A stretch of DNA of 64,000 nt from Trebonia sp963771985. GTDB lineage: Bacteria; Actinomycetota; Actinomycetes; Streptosporangiales; Streptosporangiaceae. The stretch is taken from assembly GCA_963771985.1 (NCBI GenBank), contig CAVYVO010000006.1, forward strand, positions 1-64,000, read 5' to 3'. Both the position numbers and the translations under genes were made by a program. The number at the start of each line of letters is the position of its first letter. The first letter of the stretch is position 1. The notes under the pieces are model-generated. The model was not told the DNA's origin, did not search any database, and saw only the letters and a program-made list of their open reading frames with translations. Below are positions 1 to 8,577 of the stretch, piece after piece.

Positions 1-18
1 CAGGTGATCAAGATCGTT

Positions 19-2022
19 TAGCCCGGAGTTGCCGTAGCTCTCCGTAGGCATCGCATCCTGAACTGCGGTTTCGGTGCAATCTGGCTAAAAGGTGTAGTCA
101 GAATATCGGCGTGTCATGCCAGGCTTGCTTGCATGGAAACTTATATAATCCCGGGTATGGCAGGGAACTCCGGGAAGGTTCACGTAGTCAGAGTCAAGAA
201 GACCGGCTATGTCGACAAGCAGGGCCGGGCCCGGGACTACTCCTCGGCCTACCTGCGGCGCACCTACCGAGAGGCCGGGCAGGTCAAGAACGAGACCGTG
301 GCGAACCTGTCCGCGCTGCCGGACCATGTCATCGACCTGGTTGACGCCGGGCTGAAAGGCCAGCTGCTGGTGCCGGCCGGCGAAGCGGTGACGATCGCCC
401 GGTCGGTGCCGCACGGGCACGCCGCCGCGGCGCACGCCATGGCAGCGAAGCTGGGGCTGCCCGCGCTGCTCGGCCCGGCCGGCCGGGCCCGGGACCTGGC
501 CCTGGCGCTGGTCATCTCCCGGGTGGCGGCCCCGGCCTCCAAGCTGTCCACCCTGGCCTGGTGGGCCGATACCACGCTGGGCGCCGACCTGGGCGTGGAG
601 CAGGCGCCCGCCGACGACATCTACACGGCGATGGACTGGCTGGCGCGTCGGCAGGACGCGATCGAGGCAGACCTGGCCCGCCGCCACCTGGCCCCGGCGG
701 CCAACCCGGCCCGGATGGCGCTGTTCGACCTGTCCAGCTCGTGGCTGGAGGGCACGCACTGCCCGCTGGCCGCCCGCGGCTACTCCCGCGACGGCAAGAA
801 GGGCACGCTGCAGATCGAGTACGGGCTGCTCACCGACCCCGACGGCCGCCCGGTCGCGGTCCGGGTCCTGGAGGGGAACACCGCCGACCCGGCCGCGTTC
901 ACCGCGATCGTCCAGGTGGTGCGGGAGGAGTTCGGGCTGGCCAGGATGGTCATGGTCGGGGACCGGGGCATGATCACCAGCGCACGGATCGAGGCGCTGA
1001 ACCAGCCGGAGGAGGACGGGACACAGCCGTCCCCCTACGGGTGGATCACCGCGCTGCGCGCCCCCGCCATCAAGAAGCTGATGGCCGACGACGGGCCGCT
1101 GCAGCTCAGCTTGTTCGACCAGCAGGACCTGGCCGAGATCACCTCGCCGGACTTCCCCGGCGAGCGGCTGATCGCCTGCCGCAACCCGGCACTCGCCGCC
1201 CAGCGCGCCCGCACGCGCGAAGACCTGCTCCAGGCGACCGAGAAACTCCTGGCCCCGCTCCTCGCCCGGGTGCAGGCCGGGCGGCTGGCCGGCGCCGCGA
1301 AGATCGGCGTCGAGGCCGGCAAGGTCATCAGCAAGTACAAGACCGGCAAGCACTTCGACGTCGCCATCACCGACGACAGCCTCACCGTCACCCGCCGCCA
1401 GGCGCAGATCAGCGAGGAAGCCGCCCTGGACGGGCTGTATGTGATCCGCACCCCCGTCCCCGCCGCCGAACTCGACGCCCCCGCCGCGGTCACCGCCTAC
1501 AAAAACCTCAAGAACGCCGAACGCGACTTCCGCTCCATCAAATCCGACGACCTGGACCTGCGCCCGGTCTACCACCGCCTGGAAGAACGCGTCAAAGCGC
1601 ACGTGCTGATCTGCATGCTCGCCGCCTACCTGACCTGGCACCTGCGCAGAGCCTGGGCGCCGCTGGCCTTCACCGACGAGAACCCGCCCGCCCCCGGCAA
1701 CCCGGTCGCCCCCGCCCGCCGCTCCGCGGCCGCCCAGGCCAAGGCCTCAGCCCGGCACGACCCGGCCGGCCGCCCCTACCGCAGCTTCCGCACCCTGCTC
1801 GAGCACCTGGCCACCCTGACCCGCAACCAGGTCCGGTTCGCCGGCACCAGCATCACCGTGCCGATGCTCGCCGAGCCCACCAGCACCCAGCGGCAGGCCT
1901 TCGAGCTCATCGGCGCCCCGGTACCGCTCACCTTGAAGTAGCCAGAACAAAACCCGGCCAGATCGGCAAAACACCAGGTCAGGGCCAGAACCGCCTACCG
2001 AACCAGCCGTAACTTCGGGTTA
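19..2022 (+). mobile_element. IS1634-family insertion sequence
   Basis: The element encloses one transposase gene. The ends carry imperfect inverted repeats: TAGCCCGGAGTTGCCG at 19-34 on the left and, read on the opposite strand, TAACCCGAAGTTACGG ending at 2022 on the right (12 of 16 positions match). I could not see a clear target duplication, so the boundaries are good to a few bases only. A further copy of TAACCCGAAGTTACG occurs at about 27672. Confidence 0.7.
133..1941 (+). CDS. IS1634-family DDE transposase
   Basis: This is a 602-residue transposase of the IS1634 group (IS4 superfamily, DDE/RNase H fold), which cuts and joins the ends of its own element. The likely catalytic residues are Asp199 in ALFDLSSSWLEG, Asp277 in MVGDRGMI, and Glu463 in the YKNLKNAERDFRSIK stretch, which matches the family's C-terminal motif. 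The length is normal for the family and the frame is open throughout, so the gene looks intact. The start could be ATG 133 or ATG 157 (MAGNSGKV); the second begins where family similarity begins. The gene nearly fills the element between its inverted repeats. Confidence 0.93.
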   Translation: METYIIPGMAGNSGKVHVVRVKKTGYVDKQGRARDYSSAYLRRTYREAGQVKNETVANLSALPDHVIDLVDAGLKGQLLVPAGEAVTIARSVPHGHAAAAHAMAAKLGLPALLGPAGRARDLALALVISRVAAPASKLSTLAWWADTTLGADLGVEQAPADDIYTAMDWLARRQDAIEADLARRHLAPAANPARMALFDLSSSWLEGTHCPLAARGYSRDGKKGTLQIEYGLLTDPDGRPVAVRVLEGNTADPAAFTAIVQVVREEFGLARMVMVGDRGMITSARIEALNQPEEDGTQPSPYGWITALRAPAIKKLMADDGPLQLSLFDQQDLAEITSPDFPGERLIACRNPALAAQRARTREDLLQATEKLLAPLLARVQAGRLAGAAKIGVEAGKVISKYKTGKHFDVAITDDSLTVTRRQAQISEEAALDGLYVIRTPVPAAELDAPAAVTAYKNLKNAERDFRSIKSDDLDLRPVYHRLEERVKAHVLICMLAAYLTWHLRRAWAPLAFTDENPPAPGNPVAPARRSAAAQAKASARHDPAGRPYRSFRTLLEHLATLTRNQVRFAGTSITVPMLAEPTSTQRQAFELIGAPVPLTLK

Positions 2023-2082
2023 GCGGGCTGGGCTGGTCAGGCGGCTGGAGCCTGGTTGCGGCGCGCATACCGGATCTGGTCT

Positions 2083-2184
2083 GCCGGTGAACAGGCCGCA
2101 CTGGCGGAACCAGTGGTAGCGCATGCGGGGGGCGTTGGCCTCGAAGTAGCCCAGGGCGGTGTCCGGCTCGTCTTTCTTCACGCC
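2083..2184 (-). pseudogene. C-terminal remnant of an ISKra4-type transposase
   Basis: On the minus strand these bases encode YFEANAPRMRYHWFRQCGLFTG preceded by a short acidic stretch. I recognise this as the segment just before the conserved C-terminus of ISKra4-family transposases. The expected continuation and everything upstream are missing, and the fragment joins directly to the end of the DUF6788 gene in another frame. It is a deletion relic. Confidence 0.6.
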
Positions 2185-2531
2185 TTCCAGGGGAAAGACG
2201 CGGGCCGGGCCTCGCAGATCTTCTCGTTCACCTCGATGATCTGCTCGACGGCCGCCGTGAACTCCGCATGCCGGGCCGCCTCGCCGCGCACCTTCTCCAC
2301 CTCCGCCGCCGCGAGCTGGCGGCCGACCGTCTTCCGGCGGCCCGCCGACCGGGTCCACAGGAACCGCGGCCCGTGCCCGGGATGATCCGGGGCCGCGCAC
2401 GCGCAGTTCGACCTGCCGCACTTGCGCCAGTTCTCGCTCACCGATCCCCGCCGGAAGTCGCCGACCATGCTGAGCTGCGCATACAGGCGATCCCGCTCGG
2501 CCTCCAGCTCCGGCAGCGACGGCTCGGTCAC
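2178..2531 (-). CDS. DUF6788-family protein
   Basis: The product is about 117 residues. It starts at a GTG (VTEPSLPELEAERDRLY); upstream ATG codons in frame at 2585 and 2774 give extensions with no family resemblance. It has a helical N-terminus, the conserved GDFRRGSVSENWRKCGRSNC segment with paired cysteines (CGRSNCAC), and a GPRFLWTR motif. Such proteins are commonly encoded next to ISKra4-type transposases, and here the gene runs into a fragment of one, so it is probably an accessory gene stranded by a deletion. Its biochemical role is unknown. The last residues (SFPWKA) may be altered by the junction. Confidence 0.65.
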   Translation of the reverse strand: MTEPSLPELEAERDRLYAQLSMVGDFRRGSVSENWRKCGRSNCACAAPDHPGHGPRFLWTRSAGRRKTVGRQLAAAEVEKVRGEAARHAEFTAAVEQIIEVNEKICEARPASFPWKA

Positions 2532-2869
2532 GGGCGGGACCCCTACATGCGTGTCGCACACCCGGGCCACCCGCGGCGTGCCCATTTTGTCGGCAGCGGG
2601 TGCGATACTCCGGAACGCGGGCGTGCGGCCTCGACCGCGGATTCGCGCTTTCCTGTGCCGAGTTCGCCGTCGAGCGTCCTGAGGTGATACGGCATCAGTC
2701 TCGTCCCGGTGAGTCGGGGAGCCAAAGCACACGCAGCCCCACGCCAACCGGGAAACCGGGGCAAGGTTAGCCAACTGTAGCGGTCAAGACAGCCTATCGA
2801 CAACGCTGAGGAATTTTATTAGTGCCAGAATTCGATGTAGTAACTTGTTAATGCAAGACAGGTGATCGC

Positions 2870-4742
2870 ATGTCGCAGCCGCCGGGCTCCGGGGACGGGA
2901 CGGGCGGCCAGCCCGCCCGCGACCCCCGCCCGCCCGGCGGCGCTCCCGGCGGTCCCGGGCTGCGGCTGGCCGATTTCGGGAAAGACGGCGCCCGGGACAC
3001 CCGCCCGCCCGGACCGGCGCTGGTGACCGCGCTCGATGCCCTGTCCGGTGCTGACCGGCGGTGCGCCGGGGCCACCGACGATGAGCTGACCGGCCTGCTC
3101 GGCCGGTGGGCCGCCGCCGAGTCCTGGGCGACAGCGGGGAAGCTCGGCGTCGCCCGCGAGCTGCTGCGCCGCCGCGCCGTCCCCGGCACCGTCCGGCCCG
3201 GCGGGCTGCCCGAGATCTGGGAGGACGGCACCGGGCATGAGGCCGCCGCGGCGCTGGCCGTGTCGGTGCCCGGCGCGGATACGCTGCTGAACCTGGCCTG
3301 GACGCTGGAGGCGCGGCTGCCCGGCACCGGCGGCAAGCTCGCCGACGGCACGATCACCTCCACCAAGGCGAAGATCATCGCCGGCGAGCCGGCGGTCCTG
3401 GACGACACGCAGGCGGCCGCCGCCGGAAAGCTGATCCTGGCCGACCTGGCAGGCAAGACCCCGGGCCAGGTCGGCAAGCTCGCCGCCCAGGCCGTGGTGA
3501 CCGTCGACCCCGACGGCGCCGCGAAGCGGCGGGAGCGCGCCGAGCGGGACGATGCCCGGGTCCGGCTGTGGCGCGAGCACACCGGCGCCACCGCGCTGGC
3601 CGCCTGCGGGCTGCCCGCCGGCGCCGCCCTGGCCGCCAACGCGAACATCGAACAGCGCGCCGGGGTCTGTAAGAAGTCCCGCGCGTTCCCCGGCCACACG
3701 ATCGGGCAGCTGCGGGTGCTGGCGTTCTGCGACATCCTCAACGGCGTCACCGCCGGCGCCCGCATCGCCCGGGCCCAGGCGCAAAGCCGGGACCGGGACC
3801 GGGACCAGCCTCCGGCCGGCGCCCCGGCCGGGCGGCCCGAGGCTACCGCCGGCAACCCTCCAGCGGATGACCGCCCGGCCGGGGATGACCCGGCCGGCGG
3901 CGGCCCCGGCAGCGGCGATCGCGACGGCAATGGGCCCGGTAACGGCGGTTCCGAAGGTCCGGGTACGGACGGGCCCGATGGCAGCGGCCCTGGGAACGGT
4001 CCGGACGGCGGCCCCGGCGGCGGCCCCGCCGCCGGGCCGCCCGCCGGGCTGCGCGCTGCCGGCCAAGTCCCACCTGACCTTCCCCCTCGCCACCCTGCCC
4101 GGCCTGGCCGAGCGGCCCGGCGCCGGCGACGGCCCCGGCCCCCTCGACCCGGCCCTGGTCCGCGACCTGGCCGCCGCGGCCGCCCGCAGCCCGCACAGCG
4201 ACTGGTGCCCCACCATCACCGGCACCCGCGGGCACGCCATCGGCCACGGCTGCGGCACACCCGTGAAAACCAGGCAAGCCGACGCCCCGCCGCCCGGCAC
4301 CCGCGACGGTCCCTGGACCCTCACCCGCCAGGATGACCCCGGCCCGCCCGGCGGGTCCGGCACCTGGCTGCTCACCCTCCCCGACGGGAGGCAACTCGCC
4401 GTCAAACTCGGCCCGATCCCGGTCACCGGCTGCGACCACCGCTACGAGTCGCATGCCTACCAGCCCAGCGGCACCCTCCGCCACCTGGCCGAGATCCGGG
4501 ACGGCGAATGCACCTTCCCGCCGTGCTCCCGGCACGCCCGCAACGGCGACTTCGAACACGCCGTCCCCTACGACAAAGGCGGAAGAACGTGCGCCCGCAA
4601 CGCGGGCGCGCGCAGCCGCCGCTGCCACCGGGTCAAGCAATCCAAAGAATGGAAAGCTACCCAGCCCCGGCCCGGCTGGCACCAGTGGACCGCCCCCAGC
4701 GGACGCAGCTACACCCAAGGACCAATGCAATACCCCGCCTAA
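2870..4742 (+). pseudogene. DUF222/HNH endonuclease, frameshifted near 4046
   Basis: The N-terminal DUF222 (13E12-repeat) domain is read from ATG 2870 to about residue 310. It is followed by a Gly/Pro/Asp-rich linker and then, in the +1 frame, a C-terminal HNH nuclease domain. The HNH part shows GECTFPPCSRHARNGDFEH, a PYDKGG turn and RRCHRVKQ, which give the expected metal-binding Cys/His pattern. The two halves are joined if one G is removed from GGG at 4046-4048, since AGCALPAKSHLTF then reads straight through. Proteins of this family are abundant in actinomycetes, often in many copies, and their role is unsettled. The gene could be intact in the organism if the extra G is a sequencing error. 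As it stands, the first frame ends at 4336. Confidence 0.8.
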
Positions 4743-4754
4743 TGGGAGCGCTCG

Positions 4755-5108
4755 CTAATTCGTCGGGGGCAACTGGCTGAGCCAGGCGGTGGGGTCGTTC
4801 AGGTAGAGGCCGCAGGCGCAGTCGAGGGCTTCTTGCGGGGTGCCGACCGGGTATCCGCTGGGCAGTATGGAGTCTTCGTAGTCATCGTGGCTGGCCCGGT
4901 AGATGGCGAAGCGCCAGGTGCTGGCGGAGTCGACGTAACGCAGCCGGAACAGCGGCAGCGTCATACCGTCGGGGAGCTGGCCGCTGACGTAGGCGAACGC
5001 GCCGTGCCAGCGGACGGTAATGTCGGCGAGCTCGGGCCACCGCTCGCGTGCTCGGGCGGCGAGCCGCTGGCGCAGTGAAATCTTCGTGGACTCAGGTGGC
5101 TTGGCCAT
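4755..5108 (-). CDS. Conserved hypothetical protein, 117 residues
   Basis: The start ATG at 5108 gives MAKPPESTKISLRQRLAAR; in-frame sequence further upstream has shadow-type composition. The protein has a basic helical N-terminus and then a compact mixed alpha/beta region with aromatic residues (RWHGAFAYVSGQLPDG, RFAIYRASHDDYEDS, GYPVGTPQEALDCACGLYL). It has no signal peptide or membrane segment. Proteins of this type occur widely in Streptomyces-like genomes without assigned function. It is convergent with the HNH gene and lies downstream of pgm on the same strand, 38 bp away. Confidence 0.75.
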   Translation of the reverse strand: MAKPPESTKISLRQRLAARARERWPELADITVRWHGAFAYVSGQLPDGMTLPLFRLRYVDSASTWRFAIYRASHDDYEDSILPSGYPVGTPQEALDCACGLYLNDPTAWLSQLPPTN

Positions 5109-5146
5109 GTCAGCATCGTGCCGTATCGGGTGGCATCGGACGGAAA

Positions 5147-6787
5147 TCAGCTGCCGATGGCGGCGGCGATGATCTCCTTCGCCTGTTCCTGGATGGCAGC
5201 CAGGTGATCCGGGCCGCGGAAAGACTCGGCGTACAACTTGTAGACGTCTTCGGTGCCAGAGGGGCGGGCGGCGAACCAACCGGACTCAGCGATCACCTTC
5301 AGGCCGCCGATCGGGGCGCCGTTGCCGGGGGCCGTGGTGAGCGCCGCGATGATCTTCTCGCCCGCGAGTTCGGTGGCCGGCACCTGCTCCGGGGAGAGCT
5401 TGGCCAGCGCCGCCTTCTGCTCCCGGGTGGCCGCGGTGTCGATGCGGGCGTAGACGGGCGCCCCGTAGCGTTCGGTGAGACCGCGGTAGAGCTGTGACGG
5501 GGACTGGCCGGTGACCGCCGTGATCTCCGAGGCCAGCAGCGCGAGGATGATCCCGTCCTTGTCGGTCGTCCACACCGATCCGTCACGCCGCAGGAATGAC
5601 GCTCCGGCGCTCTCCTCGCCGCCGAAGGCCACGGAGCCGTCGAGCAGGCCCGGTACGAACCACTTGAACCCCACGGGCACTTCGAGCAGCTTGCGGTCCA
5701 GGCCGGCCGTCACCCGGTCGATCATCGAGGAGCTGACCAGCGTCTTGCCGACGGCGGCCCGGGCCGACCAGCCCGCTCGGTGCCGGTACAGGTAGTCGAT
5801 GGCGACCGCGAGGTAGTGGTTGGGGTTGAGCAGGCCCGCGTCGGGCGTGACGATGCCGTGCCGGTCGGCGTCGGTGTCGTTCCCTGTCGCGATCGTGAAC
5901 TCGTGCTGGCGGCCAATCAGGCTGGCCATCGCGAACGGGGAGGAGCAGTCCATCCGGATCTTGCCGTCCCAGTCCAGGGTCATGAACCGGAACGTCGGGT
6001 CCACCAGCGGGTTGACGACGGTCAGGTCGAGACCGTAGCGCTCGCCGATCTCGCCCCAGTACGCCACGCTCGCCCCGCCGAGGGGGTCGGCTCCGATGCG
6101 TACCCCGGCATCCTTGATGGCGGCCAGGTCGACCACGCTGCCCAGGGCCGAGACGTAGCTGCCGAGGAAGTCGAACTTCCCGGTCGTCCCGGCCGCGGTA
6201 GCCCGGGCGTACGGTATCCGGCGCACTTCTTTCAGCCCGCTGGCGAGCAGGTCGTTCGCCCGGTCCTGTATTTCCTTCGTGATGTCGGTGCCCGCCGGCC
6301 CGCCATCGGGAGGGTTGTACTTGAACCCGCCGTCCGACGGAGGGTTATGTGAGGGGGTGACCACGATTCCGTCGGCACGGGACCCCTGCCCAGACGCGTT
6401 GTGCGACAGGATCGCGCGCGACACCGCCGGGGTCGGCGTGTACCCGCCCCGTGCGTCGACCAGCACGCGGACGTCGTTAGCGGCCAGTACCTCCAGGGCG
6501 CTGACCTGGGCCGGCTCGGAGAGCGCGTGCGTGTCCGCGCCCAGGTACAGCGGCCCGTCGATACCATGACCGGCCCGGTAATCGCAGATCGCCTGGGTGG
6601 TGGCGAGGATGTGGTCCTCGTTAAACGTCGCCGTGAACGCCGATCCCCGGTGACCAGACGTGCCGAACGACACCCGCTGTGCGACATCGCCCGGGTCGGG
6701 ATGCACCGCGTAGTAGGCGGTGACCAGCTTCGCGACGTTCACGAGGTCATCTGGGGCAGCGGGCTGGCCCGCACGCGGATCGGCCAT
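5147..6787 (-). CDS. pgm: Phosphoglucomutase (alpha-D-glucose 1,6-bisphosphate dependent)
   Basis: Cytosolic enzyme that interconverts glucose 1-phosphate and glucose 6-phosphate, linking glycogen, trehalose and nucleotide-sugar synthesis to glycolysis. It has 546 residues, the normal length for the bacterial family. Visible motifs are FGTSGHRG (41-48), the phosphoserine loop TPSHNP with Ser146, the Mg-binding loop DTDAD with Asp304/306/308, the sugar-binding loop GGEESAGAS (389-397) and the C-terminal phosphate-binding RPSGTEDVYKLY. All catalytic elements are present and the frame is uninterrupted. It appears to be transcribed alone or with the small gene downstream. Confidence 0.97.
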   Translation of the reverse strand: MADPRAGQPAAPDDLVNVAKLVTAYYAVHPDPGDVAQRVSFGTSGHRGSAFTATFNEDHILATTQAICDYRAGHGIDGPLYLGADTHALSEPAQVSALEVLAANDVRVLVDARGGYTPTPAVSRAILSHNASGQGSRADGIVVTPSHNPPSDGGFKYNPPDGGPAGTDITKEIQDRANDLLASGLKEVRRIPYARATAAGTTGKFDFLGSYVSALGSVVDLAAIKDAGVRIGADPLGGASVAYWGEIGERYGLDLTVVNPLVDPTFRFMTLDWDGKIRMDCSSPFAMASLIGRQHEFTIATGNDTDADRHGIVTPDAGLLNPNHYLAVAIDYLYRHRAGWSARAAVGKTLVSSSMIDRVTAGLDRKLLEVPVGFKWFVPGLLDGSVAFGGEESAGASFLRRDGSVWTTDKDGIILALLASEITAVTGQSPSQLYRGLTERYGAPVYARIDTAATREQKAALAKLSPEQVPATELAGEKIIAALTTAPGNGAPIGGLKVIAESGWFAARPSGTEDVYKLYAESFRGPDHLAAIQEQAKEIIAAAIGS

Positions 6788-6836
6788 ACCGCCATACTGA
6801 CACGCGGACCAGCCCCGGGCGCTGGCGGGCCGCGCG

Positions 6837-7169
6837 CTAGACGCGGCCGCCGAAGAAGACCTGGGTCTCGGCGAGCTTGCCGTCGCGGACGGTGCTGAAC
6901 TCGGTGTTGCGGTACCGTTCGCCGGTTTTCAGCTCGTATTCGTACAGAATGAACACGTCGCCGTCACCGGCGTCCGTCAGCCGCAGGATCCGCTGCGAGC
7001 TCAGGCGGTCCACCGTAGGGAAACACCGCTCGAGGAACGCCGCTTTGCCGATGTGATCATCCTGCGAGCTGGTGAACACGAAGTCGTCGGCCAGCAGCCG
7101 CTCGATGGCGGCGCGGTCCTGGGTGAGGTAGGCCTCGGACGCGGCCTGGACCACGTCAATGCTGAGCAT
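6837..7169 (-). CDS. SnoaL-like / NTF2-fold protein
   Basis: The product is 110 residues with the pattern of the nuclear transport factor 2 / SnoaL-like fold: an N-terminal helix (VVQAASEAYLTQDRAAIERLLADDFVF), a middle segment ending in FLERCFP, and C-terminal strands (DVFILYEYELKTGERYRNTEF). Members are small pocket proteins that bind or isomerise hydrophobic ligands, or have no catalysis. The start ATG 7169 lies inside the 3' end of the upstream flavin-binding-like gene (14-bp overlap), so the two are very probably translationally coupled. The substrate is unknown. Confidence 0.8.
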   Translation of the reverse strand: MLSIDVVQAASEAYLTQDRAAIERLLADDFVFTSSQDDHIGKAAFLERCFPTVDRLSSQRILRLTDAGDGDVFILYEYELKTGERYRNTEFSTVRDGKLAETQVFFGGRV

Positions 7170-7659
7170 GAGCCGTGTCCCCGGCCGCGCGCTCACGGAC
7201 GAGCTTCTCGACCGCCTCCGGCGCGGTCGTCTCGAAGTCGAGCAGCCTGGCCCACTCGGGCGTGACCGTGATGGCGACCATCCGCTCATACAGGGCCCGG
7301 ACCTGTGCCTCGAAGCCCGCCCAGGCCTCTTGCGGCATCGCACGGCGCGAGGCCTCGAGATAGCCGTCGGGCACGCCTTCGACGGTTTCGAGGGAGGCTC
7401 GGCCCCGGACCAGCAGCACACGCGGCGGCGGGCCGATGACGTCGATCGTGAGCGCGACCCGGTTGTCGGCCCGCAGTGCGCGGACCTTGGCCGAGTCCGG
7501 GATCGTCCACATGCGGAAGCTGCCGCCGTCCCAGACGTACCCGATCGGGATCACTCGCGGCGCGCCGTCCGGCGCCGTATAGGAAAGGTGCAGCACCACC
7601 TCATCGCGCAGCAGCTGCCGAGCGATCGGCAGCTCCATCACCTGTGCGGGATCGGCCAT
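7156..7659 (-). CDS. Pyridoxamine 5'-phosphate oxidase-family (flavin-binding split barrel) protein
   Basis: This 167-residue protein resembles small actinobacterial PNPOx-like proteins that bind FMN or F420. It has the first strands (EVVLHLSYTAPDGAPRVIPIGYVWDGGSFRMWT), the KVRALRADNRVALTID segment typical of the fold, and a helical C-terminus. The start ATG 7659 is chosen because residues upstream of it lack similarity. It is probably a cytosolic oxidoreductase or a general stress protein of unknown substrate. It overlaps the SnoaL-like gene and is divergent from the AhpD-like gene; a perfect 8-bp inverted repeat lies between the two promoters. Confidence 0.85.
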   Translation of the reverse strand: MADPAQVMELPIARQLLRDEVVLHLSYTAPDGAPRVIPIGYVWDGGSFRMWTIPDSAKVRALRADNRVALTIDVIGPPPRVLLVRGRASLETVEGVPDGYLEASRRAMPQEAWAGFEAQVRALYERMVAITVTPEWARLLDFETTAPEAVEKLVRERAAGDTAHAQH

Positions 7660-7736
7660 CAGGATCACCACCTTGTCGAGGAACCGGTCGTGCCGACCGG
7701 TCAGCTGCCCGGCCCGCACCCTTCTCACCCTTACTA

Positions 7737-7777
7737 GACAGCTCACGGGCGCGGAGATCATCGGTCAACGAGCTGTC
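7737..7777. promoter_or_regulatory. Inverted repeat in the divergent promoter region
   Basis: GACAGCTC (7737-7744) and GAGCTGTC (7770-7777) form a perfect 8-bp inverted repeat with a 25-bp gap, in the 179-bp space between the divergent PNPOx-like and AhpD-like genes. It could be a bipartite operator controlling both, or a weak hairpin. No regulator is adjacent. Confidence 0.35.
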
Positions 7778-7838
7778 ACATCGTGCCCTGGCCGATCCGT
7801 CAGTCAGGTGTAAGCAGTCCGCACGAAAGGAGAACACC

Positions 7839-8312
7839 ATGGACGCTCGTTTCGACTACCACGGCAGCACAGTCGCGGCGAAGTTCGCGAAGTACATCAA
7901 CTCGGCCGGCCGGGTTGTGACCGAATCGACCCTGCCGGCCACCACGCAGGAGCTGGTCAAGATCAGGGCCAGCCAGATCAACAGCTGCTCCACCTGCCTC
8001 GATATGCACACCAAGGACGCCGAGCAGGCTGGGGAGAGCCGGGTACGGCTCAACCTGGTCGCGGCCTGGCGGGAAGCGACGGTCTTCACCGAGGCCGAGC
8101 GGGCCGCCCTGGAGGTGACCGAGCAGGGCACCCGCATCGCCGATGGCGCTGGCGGTGTCACCGACGAGGCCTGGGCGAACGCGGCCAAGCACTACGACGA
8201 CGACCAGCTCGCCGCGCTAGTCTCCCTAGTCGCGCTCATCAACACCTACAACCGCGTCAACGTCATTACCCGCCGACCCGGCGGTGACTACGAGCCGGGC
8301 CAGTGGGGGTGA
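7839..8312 (+). CDS. Carboxymuconolactone decarboxylase / AhpD-like protein
   Basis: 157-residue all-helical protein of the CMD/AhpD family. The catalytic motif Cys50-Ser-Thr-Cys53 followed by His57 (SCSTCLDMHTKDA) is the thiol pair that AhpD-type peroxidases use to pass electrons and reduce peroxides. The ATG at 7839 follows AAAGGAGA with good spacing. The gene is alone on this strand, divergent from the PNPOx/SnoaL pair, which fits an oxidative-stress role. The last codons (DYEPGQWG) lie in a 25-bp sequence that is repeated just after the stop codon. Confidence 0.93.
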   Translation: MDARFDYHGSTVAAKFAKYINSAGRVVTESTLPATTQELVKIRASQINSCSTCLDMHTKDAEQAGESRVRLNLVAAWREATVFTEAERAALEVTEQGTRIADGAGGVTDEAWANAAKHYDDDQLAALVSLVALINTYNRVNVITRRPGGDYEPGQWG

Positions 8313-8355
8313 TCGCCGGGGCCGGGCGGGGACTACCAGCCGGGCCAGTGGGGGT
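8286..8355 (+). repeat. Direct repeat of 25 bp spanning the AhpD-like gene end
   Basis: GACTACGAGCCGGGCCAGTG plus GGGGT at 8286-8310 is repeated with one mismatch at 8331-8355, a period of 45 bp. The first copy encodes the C-terminal residues of the AhpD-like protein and the second is noncoding. This points to a local duplication of the gene end. Confidence 0.7.
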
Positions 8356-8409
8356 AACTACCCAGTTCCCGCGGCCCCGCCATCGGCAGCAAGCGCGGAA
8401 AGGGAGCAT

Positions 8410-8498
8410 GTCGATTGCGCAATCGACCACGCTAGAGCGGGTCGATTGCGCGAATGGCACGCTGCGGGGGTGGGGTTGGGGTCGATTGCGCAAACGGC
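8410..8498. repeat. Cluster of GTCGATTGCGCAATCGAC palindromes
   Basis: A perfect 18-bp palindrome (GTCGATTGCGCAATCGAC) sits at 8410-8427. A 13-bp spacer (CACGCTAGAGCGG) separates it from a half-conserved copy at 8441-8458, and another degenerate copy lies at 8481-8498. The same palindrome-spacer-palindrome layout occurs at 21800-21848 with the spacer in opposite orientation. Single variants occur at 16184 and 63067. The cluster lies in an intergenic stretch. It could be a repetitive extragenic palindrome or a binding site. Confidence 0.75.
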
Positions 8499-8577
8499 CT
8501 GGTGGCTCCGCCGATGATGGTGGTTGCTGGAGCGCCTGACGTGGACCTGAGCGGCCGCGCGTGCCTACCGTAAGGGC

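Noticed and set aside
85..1641. Long minus-strand open frame opposite the IS1634 transposase
   Set aside because: It is the antisense shadow of a GC-rich gene; it is Gly/Val/Arg-rich with no recognisable motif, while the plus strand is a clear transposase.
8410..8498. CRISPR-like array
   Set aside because: The repeats are perfect palindromes with only two or three copies and a conserved spacer, and no cas genes are present.
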